A stretch of DNA of 64,000 nucleotides from Roseateles saccharophilus (GCF_004342485.1 NZ_SMBU01000007.1:1-64000); one strand, 5' to 3'; positions 27,255 through 35,787 are shown, counted from the first letter of the stretch. Numbers and translations are program-made. The notes: generated by a model from the letters alone, not told the origin.

Positions 27255-27272
27255 GTTAGCGGATTTGCTAAC
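27255..27272. promoter_or_regulatory. perfect dyad, likely toxin-antitoxin operator
   Basis: GTTAGC (27255-27260), a six-base spacer and GCTAAC (27267-27272) form a perfect inverted repeat in the 26 bases between the helicase stop and the toxin start. On the minus strand the right arm reads into TAACAT, a possible -10. It is placed and sized like an operator bound by an XRE antitoxin. There is no T-run, so a terminator is unlikely. Confidence 0.6.
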
Positions 27273-29495
27273 TCACCGCCCCCGCCTCTGCCACAACGGC
27301 CTCTTCCCCTTCAGCTGCCGCTCGATGCCGTCGTTGAGCCGCCCACGCAGGTCGACCACCGCATCCACGTAACCAAACACGCCGGGAAAGCGCAGGTCCA
27401 GCCACAGCCACAGCGTGCAGATGCGCAGCGCCTGTTCCATGCGGTCCAGGCGGCCGTGCTGGTCGTACTCGTCCAGGAAGTGAGGCTCGCCAGCCTTGCC
27501 CGTGCGGGCGTGGTTGGTGGCCCAGCTCGCGTACTGCTCCACCAGCATCGGCAGCCGCGAGTCCACCGGCGCCTGGGCGTAGCGGAAGCGCTCCTGCAGC
27601 GGCAGCGCCGCCGCGTTGCGGTCCAGCATCTCGGCCAGCTCCAGCATCTGCTCCAGCTCGGCCACCGCGAAATGGGCGTCGTCCAGGCGCAGCTGCTGCA
27701 TGAAGATGCTCAGCACCGCGTGGAGCTTGTTCACGCCCATGCGCTGCGAAATGGTCTGCACATGGCGCCAGTTGGGTGCCACCGGGCACTTGAAGTCGCG
27801 CGGCGCACGCGGCTCCTTGGGCAGCAGCTGGCGCAGCGACTTCATCGCGTCGGCCTCGGCCTCCTTCAGCACCGACACGAAGCCCTCGTCGTGCATGCCA
27901 TAGCGACCCGCGCGGCCGGCGATCTGGTGCACTTCGCTGACCGACAGCTCACGGTCGCCGACGCCGTCGAACTTCTCCAGCGTCGAGAACAGCACGCGGC
28001 GGATCGGCAGGTTCAGGCCCATGCCGATGGCGTCCGTCGCGACCAGCACGTCACTGGCGCCGACGGCGAAGCGCTCGGCCTCGCGGCGGCGCACCTCGGG
28101 CGGCAGCGCGCCGTAGATGACGCTGACCGAATGGCCGTCCTGCGCGATCTGGTCGCGCAGCATCAGCACGTCGCGGCGGCTGAAGGCCACCACGGCGTCG
28201 CCGGCCTGCAGGTGCGTCATGGGCACAGGCGCGGGCATCAGCTGCACCTGCTGCTTGCGCTCGAACAGGCGGCGCTCGGGCTTCTCGCCGCAGAGCTGCA
28301 GCAGCCGCTCGATGGCCGGCGCGGCATAGGCCGACGCGATGATGATGAGCTCGCGCGCCGGCACGCCGACGATGGCCTGGGTCCAGGCCCAGCCGCGCGA
28401 GTCGTCGAAGATCATCTGCGCCTCGTCGATGACGGCCACGTCGATGACGTCGCGCGTGTTGACCATCTCGATGGTGCTGCTGACCACGCGCGCGTTCGCC
28501 GCCGGCACGTTCTCCTCGCCGGTCAGCAGCGAGCAGGGCACGCCGCGGCCCACCAGCCGGTCGCGCCCTTCCAGCGCCAGCAGGCGCAGCGGCGCCAGAT
28601 AGGCGCCGTCCAGCGCCTGGGCCAGCCGCTCGAAGGCCGAGTAGGTCTTGCCGCTGTTGGGCGGGCCGAGGTAGAGCGTGACCTTGCGGCCCAGCTTGCG
28701 TGCGGCGTCGAAGCTGTCCGGGTAGCCCTGGAAGGCCAGCTCGCGGCCCAGGCTGGTCAGCGCGTCCTGCTCCTCGACCTGCTGCTCCCAGCGGTCCTGG
28801 GCGCGGGTCAGCGCGGCCTTCAGGTCGTCGAAGGGCATGGGCACACCGCATTCGGCCTGCAGGCGCGGCAGCAGGGACGCAAGCTGGCTGGCATGCCCCA
28901 TCGCCTCGCTGCGCGCGATGAGGTGGTTCAGGTGCAGGGCCAGCTCGGCCTTGAACGAATACTCGGGCGCCTGGCCCAGCGTATGCCGCAGCGCGGCCGC
29001 GTCGCCGTCGCGGAAGAAGGCCCAGACGGGCTCCTCCGGCACCGGCACGCGGTGCGACAGGTCGATGCGCCAGCCCTCGTGGGCGAGCACGACCGGGTGG
29101 ATGCACAGCCGCGTGAACACCAGGCCCTCGCGGCGCAGGCCGAGCGATTCGAGCTGGTGCAGGCGCTGCTGCAGCTGCGGGCGCAGCGTGTTGGTCTGCG
29201 GCGTGGCCTGCAGCTGGGCCAGCGCCACGGCGATGTGCGCCGGCAGGATCCAGCGGCTCGGCCGTGCGCCGCCGGCGGCCTTGGAGATCTGGATGGCGCC
29301 CAGGCGTTCCAGCGCGTCCTCGCTGCCGTCATCGAGGTCGGCCGGCGTCAACACCTGCGGCAGCGCATGCGCCGCCTGGCGGATGCGGGCCCAGTCCTCG
29401 GGCGCGAGGCCGGCGGGCAGTCGGGCGGCGTGGCGGGGCTGGGGGAGGGGAAAGGCCGGCGGTGCGGGCCTGGATTCGGAGGACGAGGACTTCAC
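27273..29495 (-). CDS. SUV3-like DExH-box RNA helicase
   Basis: A 740-residue protein. After an N-terminal domain of about 270 residues, the helicase core has Walker A in LGPPNSGKTYSAFERL, motif Ia LAPLRLLALE, DEAQ in AVIDEAQMIFDD, motif III-like IIASAYAAPA, then the second RecA domain with VATDAIGMGLNLPIRRVLF and the arginine finger region HQIAGRAGRYG. This order matches the SUV3 (mitochondrial degradosome) type. The C-terminal DKRNAAA-like LDRNAAALPLQERFRYAQAPVD is also SUV3-like. The first ATG-containing form runs into the upstream gene, so the GTG at 29495 is preferred. It likely unwinds structured or double-stranded RNA. It is last in an operon with a diguanylate cyclase and a protease. 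Confidence 0.85.
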   Translation of the reverse strand: MKSSSSESRPAPPAFPLPQPRHAARLPAGLAPEDWARIRQAAHALPQVLTPADLDDGSEDALERLGAIQISKAAGGARPSRWILPAHIAVALAQLQATPQTNTLRPQLQQRLHQLESLGLRREGLVFTRLCIHPVVLAHEGWRIDLSHRVPVPEEPVWAFFRDGDAAALRHTLGQAPEYSFKAELALHLNHLIARSEAMGHASQLASLLPRLQAECGVPMPFDDLKAALTRAQDRWEQQVEEQDALTSLGRELAFQGYPDSFDAARKLGRKVTLYLGPPNSGKTYSAFERLAQALDGAYLAPLRLLALEGRDRLVGRGVPCSLLTGEENVPAANARVVSSTIEMVNTRDVIDVAVIDEAQMIFDDSRGWAWTQAIVGVPARELIIIASAYAAPAIERLLQLCGEKPERRLFERKQQVQLMPAPVPMTHLQAGDAVVAFSRRDVLMLRDQIAQDGHSVSVIYGALPPEVRRREAERFAVGASDVLVATDAIGMGLNLPIRRVLFSTLEKFDGVGDRELSVSEVHQIAGRAGRYGMHDEGFVSVLKEAEADAMKSLRQLLPKEPRAPRDFKCPVAPNWRHVQTISQRMGVNKLHAVLSIFMQQLRLDDAHFAVAELEQMLELAEMLDRNAAALPLQERFRYAQAPVDSRLPMLVEQYASWATNHARTGKAGEPHFLDEYDQHGRLDRMEQALRICTLWLWLDLRFPGVFGYVDAVVDLRGRLNDGIERQLKGKRPLWQRRGR

Positions 29496-29514
29496 GGCGG
29501 AAGTGGAACACAGG

Positions 29515-30234
29515 CTAGCGTTCCAGCGCCCGCGCGCGCTTGCGGCGGTACATCGCCTCGTCGGCCTTGTGCACCAGCACACCGGGCGACTCCCCATCCT
29601 CGGGAAAGAGGGCGCAGCCGATGCTGGCCGACACGGCCATCACATGGCCGGCCAGCACGCAGGGCGTGCCGAGCGCCCGGCCGATCTTGGTGCCCATCTG
29701 CACGGCGTCCTCGGGCAGCGTGGCCGAGGCGAGGATGACGAACTCGTCGCCGCCGATGCGGCACACCGTGTCGCTGTCGCGCACGCTGGCGAGCAGCACC
29801 CGGGCCACATGCTGCAGCAGCAGGTCGCCCGCGGCATGGCCGAACTCGTCGTTGACCTGCTTGAAGTCGTCGACGTCGAGAAAGTAGACGGCCAGCCGCT
29901 TGCCGTGGCGGCGCGCCAGCGACAGGTCGTGGGCGAGCCGGTCCCACAGCACCTCGCGGTTGCGCAGCCCGGTCAGCGGGTCGGTCTGCGCCGCCTGAAC
30001 GGCCTGCTGCAGCGCGGCATTGACGCTCACGGACTCCTGGCTCATCCGGTGGTTCTGGGCCAGCAGGCGCTCGTTCTCCAGGCGCGCATCGTGAGCGGTG
30101 GCGAGGCCCTGCGCGCTGCGGGCCTGCAGAATGGCGGCCTCGAGGGTGCGCAGCGTCGCCTCGGCCGCGGCAATCTTGCGGCGCAGCAGGAACAGCCGCC
30201 GCTCCTCGCCGTGGTGGTCCGCCCGCAGGTTCAC
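29515..30234 (-). CDS. soluble diguanylate cyclase
   Basis: A 239-residue protein with no membrane segment. Residues 1-80 form a coiled-coil-like helix (RRKIAAAEATLRTLEAAILQ). The GGDEF domain has DPLTGLRNREVLWDRL, DVDDFKQVNDEFGHAAGD, an RxxD inhibitory site (RDSD) and an intact RIGGDEF (about residue 161), so it should make cyclic di-GMP. The start overlaps the stop of the upstream protease gene by four bases and the helicase starts 19 bases after its stop, suggesting one transcript. Confidence 0.92.
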   Translation of the reverse strand: MNLRADHHGEERRLFLLRRKIAAAEATLRTLEAAILQARSAQGLATAHDARLENERLLAQNHRMSQESVSVNAALQQAVQAAQTDPLTGLRNREVLWDRLAHDLSLARRHGKRLAVYFLDVDDFKQVNDEFGHAAGDLLLQHVARVLLASVRDSDTVCRIGGDEFVILASATLPEDAVQMGTKIGRALGTPCVLAGHVMAVSASIGCALFPEDGESPGVLVHKADEAMYRRKRARALER

Positions 30235-31010
30235 GAGGGCAGCTCCTGCGCGCTGCGCCGCGCCGTTGGCGCCGCGGATGGCCGGCCGGCGCCGGTCAGC
30301 GTCAGGATGATGTCCGGGTACCAGGCCGCGTTCAGGCCCAGCGATTCATCGGCCCTCAGGTCGCGGTTGCCCATGTCGAAGCGCGAGGCGTGGATGCCCA
30401 CCAGCAGCCAGGGCAGCGGCGCGCGGCCCGGCGCGCGCATCACCACGGGTGCGCCGCTGATGCCGCGGTGAGTGCGCGCGTCGGTCAGGAACCAGCCCAT
30501 GCCCTGGAAGCGCCAGCCATAGGGCGAGGCGACCGCACCCTGGCGGACCACGGGCAGGTGGTGCAGCCCGTCATGGAAGCCCAGCGGGAAGCCCGGGATC
30601 AGTACCGGGGTGCCGATCGGCACCGTGTCGCCCGGCCCCGGCAGGCTGTCGGCCGTGAAGGCCGCGAGCGCCACCGTGGGCGGCAGCGCGCCGGCCTCGA
30701 TGGCCAGCACCGCGACGTCGATGCCGCCGCCGTCATCCTCGCCCTGCCGCCATTCCGCCAGGCCATCGCGGTAGAGCAGCACGGACAGGGTGCTGGACTC
30801 GGCGAGGTTGTGCGCATCGGCATGCAGCTCGATCTCGATGCGGTCGGGGTGGTGGCCGCTTTCCTCGTCGATGAAGACGTGGCGGCTGCTGACCAGATAG
30901 AGCCGCTCGCCGCGGCGGAAGAAGAAGCCGCTGGCCCCCGTCAGGCCCTTGCTGCCCGAGAAGGTCGCAAGCCGCACGGTGGCCAGCAGCAGGGGGTCGA
31001 CGGCAGTCAT
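30231..31010 (-). CDS. trypsin-like serine protease domain protein, cytoplasmic
   Basis: A 259-residue protein with the order of a chymotrypsin fold. GASGFFFRRGERLYLVSSRHVF supplies catalytic H44, GIDVAVL supplies D98, and HRGISGAPVV supplies S185 in a GxSG setting. No signal peptide is seen, which is unusual for the family and suggests an intracellular role. The stop overlaps the diguanylate cyclase start. A 78-residue gene lies 15 bases downstream of its start on the same strand, that is, upstream in transcription. Targets are unknown. Confidence 0.78.
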   Translation of the reverse strand: MTAVDPLLLATVRLATFSGSKGLTGASGFFFRRGERLYLVSSRHVFIDEESGHHPDRIEIELHADAHNLAESSTLSVLLYRDGLAEWRQGEDDGGGIDVAVLAIEAGALPPTVALAAFTADSLPGPGDTVPIGTPVLIPGFPLGFHDGLHHLPVVRQGAVASPYGWRFQGMGWFLTDARTHRGISGAPVVMRAPGRAPLPWLLVGIHASRFDMGNRDLRADESLGLNAAWYPDIILTLTGAGRPSAAPTARRSAQELPS

Positions 31011-31025
31011 GGCCGGCAGGCGCGT

Positions 31026-31262
31026 TCAGAGCGCGGCGGTTCGCTGCGAGGCCAGGTGCTTGCAGAGGTTCTCGCCGGTCGTCGTCAGGCGCAGCGAGCC
31101 GCCATGCCATTCGAGCCAGTGCAGGGCCACATAGGCCTCGATATCGTCCTCGGCGATGTCGGCTGCGCGCCTGCGCCTGAGCAGGTCCACGGTGGCGGGC
31201 AGCTCGTCGCGAAGGGCGTCGCGTCGTGCGGGGGCGAGGGGTGGGGCGACGGCGTTCATCAT
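31026..31262 (-). CDS. small hypothetical protein
   Basis: A 78-residue, mostly helical, charged protein with a tandem MM start. TGGAGA five bases upstream supports ATG 31262. The middle is acidic (AADIAEDDIEAYVALHWLEWHGG) and the end basic. It resembles small winged-helix-like modules in having alternating helices and a short beta-rich part (SLRLTTTGENLCKHL), but I do not recognise a family. It is the first gene of the protease/cyclase/helicase operon. Confidence 0.6.
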   Translation of the reverse strand: MMNAVAPPLAPARRDALRDELPATVDLLRRRRAADIAEDDIEAYVALHWLEWHGGSLRLTTTGENLCKHLASQRTAAL

Positions 31263-31682
31263 CAGGATCTCCAGGGAAGCAGGGCGGGCGAATGCCCGCC
31301 GGTGCGGACGTGCAGGATGCGTGCCACCGCAGTGGCCGTTGCCGGCGATGACGGGAGCCTTCGTGGGGAAGGGCGCGGGGATCGGCCGGGACGGCGAGCG
31401 ATGGCAGCGTGGCGTGGACCGGCTCGACAGGGGTTTCGAGAAGGTCCGGGGTTGGGGCTCGCCGCTTGAAGGAGGTTGACGACCGCTACAGGCCGGCGGG
31501 AGCCGGCGAGCCTGGGGGCGCGAGGGAGGAATGCGCCGGCGTCCAGCCACCGATGTCGCGCCGTTGAGCAGATACGCGACGGGAAGGCTCATTCTAGGCT
31601 TGGGGGCCTTGCGAGGCTGAGGTGTTTCGGAAGTCTCAAGAGGCGGGAGGCGCGCCGCTCGGCGCCTGCCTACACTCGCAGC
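31263..31682. other. 420-bp intergenic region between divergent operons
   Basis: No convincing gene is seen. It contains a hairpin GGCGGGC-GAAT-GCCCGCC (31283-31300) in the leader of the minus-strand operon, a GCCGGC-GGGA-GCCGGC hairpin (31492-31507), and AGGCGC with GCGCCT (31648-31667) beside a possible -10 TACACT (31671-31676) just before the MntA start. The last dyad could be the operator of the MntA/HepT pair. An open frame runs through 31476-31682, but its composition is not gene-like. Confidence 0.5.
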
Positions 31683-31988
31683 ATGCATCTCAGCATTGCC
31701 CAGGCCCGTGACGCGCTTGCCGCGCTCTGCCGCCGCCATCACATCGAGCGGCTGGAGGTCTTCGGCTCGGCGGCGCGGGGCGATGATTTCAAGCCGCAGA
31801 GCGACGCCGATCTGCTCGTGTCCTTCGAGCCCGGGTACCGCGTGGGTCTGGACGAGTGGGATGCCGCGCGGCGCGACTTCGAGGCCCTGCTGGGCCGCCG
31901 GGTCGATCTCGTTCAGGCCGGCGCCGTACGCAACCCCTTCGTGCTGCGCCAGATCGAGCGGGAGCGCGAGCTGCTTTATGCAGCGTGA
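31683..31988 (+). CDS. mntA: MntA-like minimal nucleotidyltransferase antitoxin
   Basis: A 101-residue protein. The nucleotidyltransferase motif is G28-S29 followed by D41-A-D43, with 11 residues between Ser and the first Asp; most homologues have 10. LEVFGSAARGDDF and DADLLVSF give the family signature. In the MNT/HEPN system such antitoxins block the HEPN toxin by adding AMP to it. The gene overlaps the toxin gene by 11 bases (antitoxin first). Confidence 0.88.
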   Translation: MHLSIAQARDALAALCRRHHIERLEVFGSAARGDDFKPQSDADLLVSFEPGYRVGLDEWDAARRDFEALLGRRVDLVQAGAVRNPFVLRQIERERELLYAA

Positions 31989-32328
31989 TCCGCGCGCCTT
32001 CTTGTGGGATGCCCTGAGCGCCGCTGAGGCGATCCGGGGCTTTGTGCAGGGACGCGATGCCCGGCAATACGCTGCCGATGAATTGCTCCATTCGGCCGTG
32101 GAGCGCAAGTTCGAAATCATCGGCGAAGCGTTGGGGCAACTGGCCAAGCTCGATGCTGGCTTGGCCGCTCAAGTCCCGCGCCTGGGCCAGATCGTCGCCT
32201 TCCGCAACCTGCTGATTCACGGCTATGCGGTCGTGAACCATGAAACGGTATGGAACGTGGTTCAGGATGCGTTGCCGGAACTCGTTGTCATGTTGCGCCG
32301 CTTGCTTGGCGAGGGCGATGGCACCTGA
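31978..32328 (+). CDS. hepT: HepT-like HEPN toxin (DUF86)
   Basis: A 116-residue helical protein. R76-N-L-L-I-H81-G-Y83 is the RX4HXY motif, the proposed RNase active site whose Tyr is the AMPylation target of MntA. VERKFEIIGEALGQL and VNHETVWNVVQDALPEL are typical DUF86 helices. The overlap with mntA indicates translational coupling. It is convergent with the ankyrin gene 19 bases on. Confidence 0.9.
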   Translation: MQRDPRAFLWDALSAAEAIRGFVQGRDARQYAADELLHSAVERKFEIIGEALGQLAKLDAGLAAQVPRLGQIVAFRNLLIHGYAVVNHETVWNVVQDALPELVVMLRRLLGEGDGT

Positions 32329-32347
32329 GTCAAGGACCGCTTCGGCC

Positions 32348-32926
32348 TCAGTGTTTGGTTGACAAGAGTGCCATGCACCTTGTGCTGGCATGACGCTCGG
32401 CGACGTCCAGGGCGGTTTCGTCAAATATGCGTTTCAGATCTGGATCGGCGCGGCGCGAAAGCAGCAGCTCGGCGATTTCCAGATGATCGTCCTCGACGGC
32501 GATATGAAGCGCGGTTTCAGAAAGGTCAGCCTGTTCGTTGACGGATGCTCCGGCGTCAAGGATGAGTTTCACGATCTCGACGTTTGCGCCGCGAACGGCC
32601 TGATGCAGCGTCGGGTCGTGCTGACCTTCGAGCCATAACGACGCACCAGCTTCCAGGAGGGTCTGCACAAGATCCAGATAGCCAAGCGAACAAGCGTCCG
32701 AAAGCGGCGTCGAACCCACCTCGTTGACGGTGTCCACCGCGGCGCCTCGACGCATCAATTCGCGAACCGCCTCGACCTGGTTTTCCACGCATAGATAGTG
32801 CAGCGCCGTTTCACCCAGGCTGGTCCGCGCGGCCACCACGCCTGGGTCAGCCACCAGCAGCGCAACACCTTCCGACAGGGAGGAGAAAAAGGCTTGGATC
32901 AACTGCACGACGCGTTCGTCATTCAT
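32348..32926 (-). CDS. ankyrin-repeat protein
   Basis: A 192-residue protein with about four ankyrin repeats. Clear ones are LGETALHYLCVENQVEAVRELMRRGA, VGSTPLSDACSLGYLDLVQTLLEAGA and LSETALHIAVEDDHLEIAELLLSR, plus a looser one at DPTLHQAVRGANVEIVKLILDAGA. No signal peptide, so it should stay in the cytoplasm. It starts 11 bases after the stop of the caspase/NodB lipoprotein gene on the same strand and is probably co-transcribed. GC content is lower than in the neighbouring core genes. Confidence 0.85.
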   Translation of the reverse strand: MNDERVVQLIQAFFSSLSEGVALLVADPGVVAARTSLGETALHYLCVENQVEAVRELMRRGAAVDTVNEVGSTPLSDACSLGYLDLVQTLLEAGASLWLEGQHDPTLHQAVRGANVEIVKLILDAGASVNEQADLSETALHIAVEDDHLEIAELLLSRRADPDLKRIFDETALDVAERHASTRCMALLSTKH

Positions 32927-32937
32927 GCCTGCCTTCC

Positions 32938-35691
32938 TCACAACGGCTTCGGCCTCGTCCCCTCCGACGGATTCGCAATCCATGCCTTCAGCTCCGCCGC
33001 CCTCGCATGCTTGGGCGCCAGCTCCAGGAAGGTCTTGTAGGCCGCCATCGCCTTGCCTTCGTCGCCGGCCTGCAGCCGCGCGTCGCCCAAATTGAGCCAG
33101 GCCAGTGCGCGGCTGCCGTCCATCTCGACGGCCTTCTCGAACCACGCTGACGCGTCCGCAAACTTGCCACGGCGGTAGAGCACGAAGCCGAGGTTGTTGG
33201 CCGCCAGCGCGAACTTCGGCACCAGCTGCAGCGCCTCCTTGAACGCGGCCTCGGCCTCGTCGTAGCGGCGCTCGCGGTAGAGCTGCAGGCCGCGGTCGTT
33301 GGCGCGCTGGGCGGCGACGCGGGCACCGGGGTCGACGCGCGCCGTCGTCGCGGCCAGGGCCTGGTCCTTGCCGTCCAGGCCCTTGATGGTGACCTGCACG
33401 GCGCTGGCCGCGCCTGACGCGGCGGCCGCGGGCTGGCGGCCGGCGCTGCTGGCCTCGTCCACCTTCAGCGCGAGCCGGCTGGCCTTGTCGTCCAGCTGGG
33501 CCACGGCGCCGCTGAGGGCCGGCTCGGCCGAGGCCGGCAGCTCGAAGACGAACTCGCCGCCCTCGCTGCCCGGCAGGCTGCCGAAGGCGGGCGTCTGGTG
33601 GGCGATGGCCGACACGGCGGGGGCCACATAGGCGGCCAGCTCGGTGGCGGTGATGAGGCCGTCGCCGTTCAGGTCGGCCTTGCCGCTCAGCGCCTGCAGC
33701 AGCGTCCACGTGAACACCGAGTGGCCGCCGGGGCCGTCGTCGGCCACTTGTTGATCGGCACCGCCGGCGGTCATCATCTGGCGGCCGATGCGGCGCGCAT
33801 TGGTGCGGGCGAAGTTGCTGTCCGCCGCCGGCGTGCCGCCACGGGTCAGGCCCAGGCCCGAGTAGCAGGCGTCGATGACGAAGAGGGCATGCTTGGCGGG
33901 AAGAGCCTCGGCCACCTCCTGCAGCTGCGGCATCGCGATCGCGTCGGCCTGCAGGTCGTTCAGGCCGGCGTCCACCGGCACGATATAGCCCACCTCGCGG
34001 CCGCTGGGCAGCTTGCGGGTGCTGCCGTGGCCGGCGAAGAAGACGAACACGCGGTCGTCGCGTTTCACGCGCTTCACGTCGCCGAAGCGCTCGTTCAGCG
34101 CCTTCAGGATGTTGGCGCGCGTGGCGTCGGCATCGGTCAGCAGCGTGACGTTGTCGGCCTTGAAGCCGAAGCGCGTGACCAGGGACTCGCGCACCGACTG
34201 GGCGTCGCGCACCGCGTGCGAAAGCCTGGGCCAGGCCGTGTATTGGTCGATGCCGATGATCAGCGCATGGCTGTCGCGGTAGAGCTCGCCGGGCGCGGGC
34301 GGCGGCGCGGCGACGGCCTTGTCGGTGGAGACGACGAACTGCCCGTTCTGGTAGCTCGCAAAGCGCCAGCCTTCGGCGGCGAGTTGGTCCAGCACCAGCG
34401 GCAGGGCCTGCACGGTGCGGGCGTGGATGTCGTGGAAGAGCACGATGCCGCGCTGCTGCTTGTCCAGCTCGCCGAGCACGCGCGCGGCGATGCTCTTGGG
34501 GATGGGGTCGCTCCAGTCCAGCGAGTCCACGTTCCACATCATCGAGCGCAGCTTCAGTGCCTCGATGGTGGAGAGGGCCCCATCGTTGCGCGCGCCATAG
34601 GGAAAGCGGAACAGCGCGTCGCCGTTGCGGCCCGCTGCGTCCAGCAGCGCCTCCGTGTTGGCGGCCTCCTCCTTCACCTTGGGCAGCTCGAACTTACTCA
34701 TCAGCCCGTGGGTGAAGCTGTGGTTGGCGATCTGGTGGCCGGCGGCCAGCACCCGCTTGGCCACGGCGCTGCCGTTGCCCGGCTGCACCTGGCCGTCGGC
34801 GCCGACCTTGCCGAGGTTCTGGCCCAGCTCGAAGAAAACGGCTGGCGCCTGGTAGCGCTTCAGGATGTCGAGGATCTCGTCGGTGTAGCGCGGATGCGGG
34901 CCGTCGTCGAAGCTCAGCAGCACGGTCTTGGGAGGCAGCTTGTCGCCGAAGACCTCGCGGTCCTTGGCCGCCACGCCGCGCATGGCGCCGGAGGCCGCTG
35001 ATGCCGGCGGCTCCGGCGCCAGGTCGGCGGCCGCGGGCAGCTGGGCGCCGTGCTGCTTCATCACCGCCTCGCGCGTGTGCAGGGCCTTCAGCTTGGCGAC
35101 ATAGTCGGTCCACTTCTCGCGCTTGAGCTCGATGCCGCGCTTCGCGAAGCCGCCGAACACTTCCTTGAGCTCCTGCTCGTAGGCCTTCTCGACCTCGGCC
35201 AGCGTGTCCAGGTCGTCCTGGGCGCGGCGCGCGAGCTTGATGGCGTCCAGCGTCTGCGCGCTCTTCAGCCCCGTGGCGAGTTGGTCCAGCACCTCTTTGA
35301 AGGCCAGGCGGTCGGCGTCGAACCAGACCGGCTCGCTCTCGATGCGCGCCAGCAGTGCCGTCGTGGCCTCCAGCGCCCCGGGCTTGAGCGCGGCGTCGGC
35401 CAGGGCCTGCTGGCGCTGCAGCAGCTCGTGGAAGAGCTGCTGGCCCAGGGCCTGCACCTCGCGGCGCTGCACGGGCGGCAGCGCGGCCTCGCCGTCCATC
35501 AGCACGACGATCTGGCGGTGCAGGGCCAGCAGGCCGTCGGCCTGCTCGCGCAGCCGGGCCGTGGCGCTGCCGTCCTGCGGGGCGGAGGCGGCGGGCAGCG
35601 CGGCGGGGACGTTGTTGACGCGCTGGCAGGCGCTCAGCGCGAGGGCGGCGGTCAGCAGCAGGGCGAGGGGAGCGAGACGCTGAACAGTCAT
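32938..35691 (-). CDS. lipoprotein fusing NodB-type deacetylase, caspase-like peptidase, EF-hand-like loop and TPRs
   Basis: A 917-residue protein. The signal ends in the lipobox LSAC (C22), so it is lipid-anchored outside the cytoplasm. A helical segment (about 40-215) is followed by a NodB polysaccharide deacetylase domain (about 255-445): SFDDGPHP with D262-D263, metal ligands H324 and H328 in HSFTH, FRFPYG, and LFHDIH. A caspase/peptidase C14 domain (about 474-720) follows, with catalytic H555 in FFAGHG and C609 in IDACYSG. An EF-hand-like loop, DLNGDGLITATE, sits at about 673-684. Three TPR-like repeats (about 795-900) end the protein. All catalytic residues of both enzymes are present. 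I infer cell-envelope glycan deacetylation coupled to proteolysis, possibly calcium-controlled; the combination is unusual. Confidence 0.88.
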   Translation of the reverse strand: MTVQRLAPLALLLTAALALSACQRVNNVPAALPAASAPQDGSATARLREQADGLLALHRQIVVLMDGEAALPPVQRREVQALGQQLFHELLQRQQALADAALKPGALEATTALLARIESEPVWFDADRLAFKEVLDQLATGLKSAQTLDAIKLARRAQDDLDTLAEVEKAYEQELKEVFGGFAKRGIELKREKWTDYVAKLKALHTREAVMKQHGAQLPAAADLAPEPPASAASGAMRGVAAKDREVFGDKLPPKTVLLSFDDGPHPRYTDEILDILKRYQAPAVFFELGQNLGKVGADGQVQPGNGSAVAKRVLAAGHQIANHSFTHGLMSKFELPKVKEEAANTEALLDAAGRNGDALFRFPYGARNDGALSTIEALKLRSMMWNVDSLDWSDPIPKSIAARVLGELDKQQRGIVLFHDIHARTVQALPLVLDQLAAEGWRFASYQNGQFVVSTDKAVAAPPPAPGELYRDSHALIIGIDQYTAWPRLSHAVRDAQSVRESLVTRFGFKADNVTLLTDADATRANILKALNERFGDVKRVKRDDRVFVFFAGHGSTRKLPSGREVGYIVPVDAGLNDLQADAIAMPQLQEVAEALPAKHALFVIDACYSGLGLTRGGTPAADSNFARTNARRIGRQMMTAGGADQQVADDGPGGHSVFTWTLLQALSGKADLNGDGLITATELAAYVAPAVSAIAHQTPAFGSLPGSEGGEFVFELPASAEPALSGAVAQLDDKASRLALKVDEASSAGRQPAAAASGAASAVQVTIKGLDGKDQALAATTARVDPGARVAAQRANDRGLQLYRERRYDEAEAAFKEALQLVPKFALAANNLGFVLYRRGKFADASAWFEKAVEMDGSRALAWLNLGDARLQAGDEGKAMAAYKTFLELAPKHARAAELKAWIANPSEGTRPKPL

Positions 35692-35787
35692 GAGGTATCA
35701 GAGGAGCGGCAGAAGCGGCGGCGCGATTGTCTGTCCGCCCGCAGAATGCGCGCTCCGGTCAGATTCCCATCACGGTTCAGCAATGCC

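Noticed and set aside
27255-27272. Intrinsic terminator of the helicase operon
   Set aside because: Perfect arms but AT-rich, with no T-run on either side; an operator explains the position better.
31476-31682. An N-terminal extension of the MntA-like gene
   Set aside because: The frame is open, but the upstream residues have no family match and MntA proteins start at the Met chosen here.
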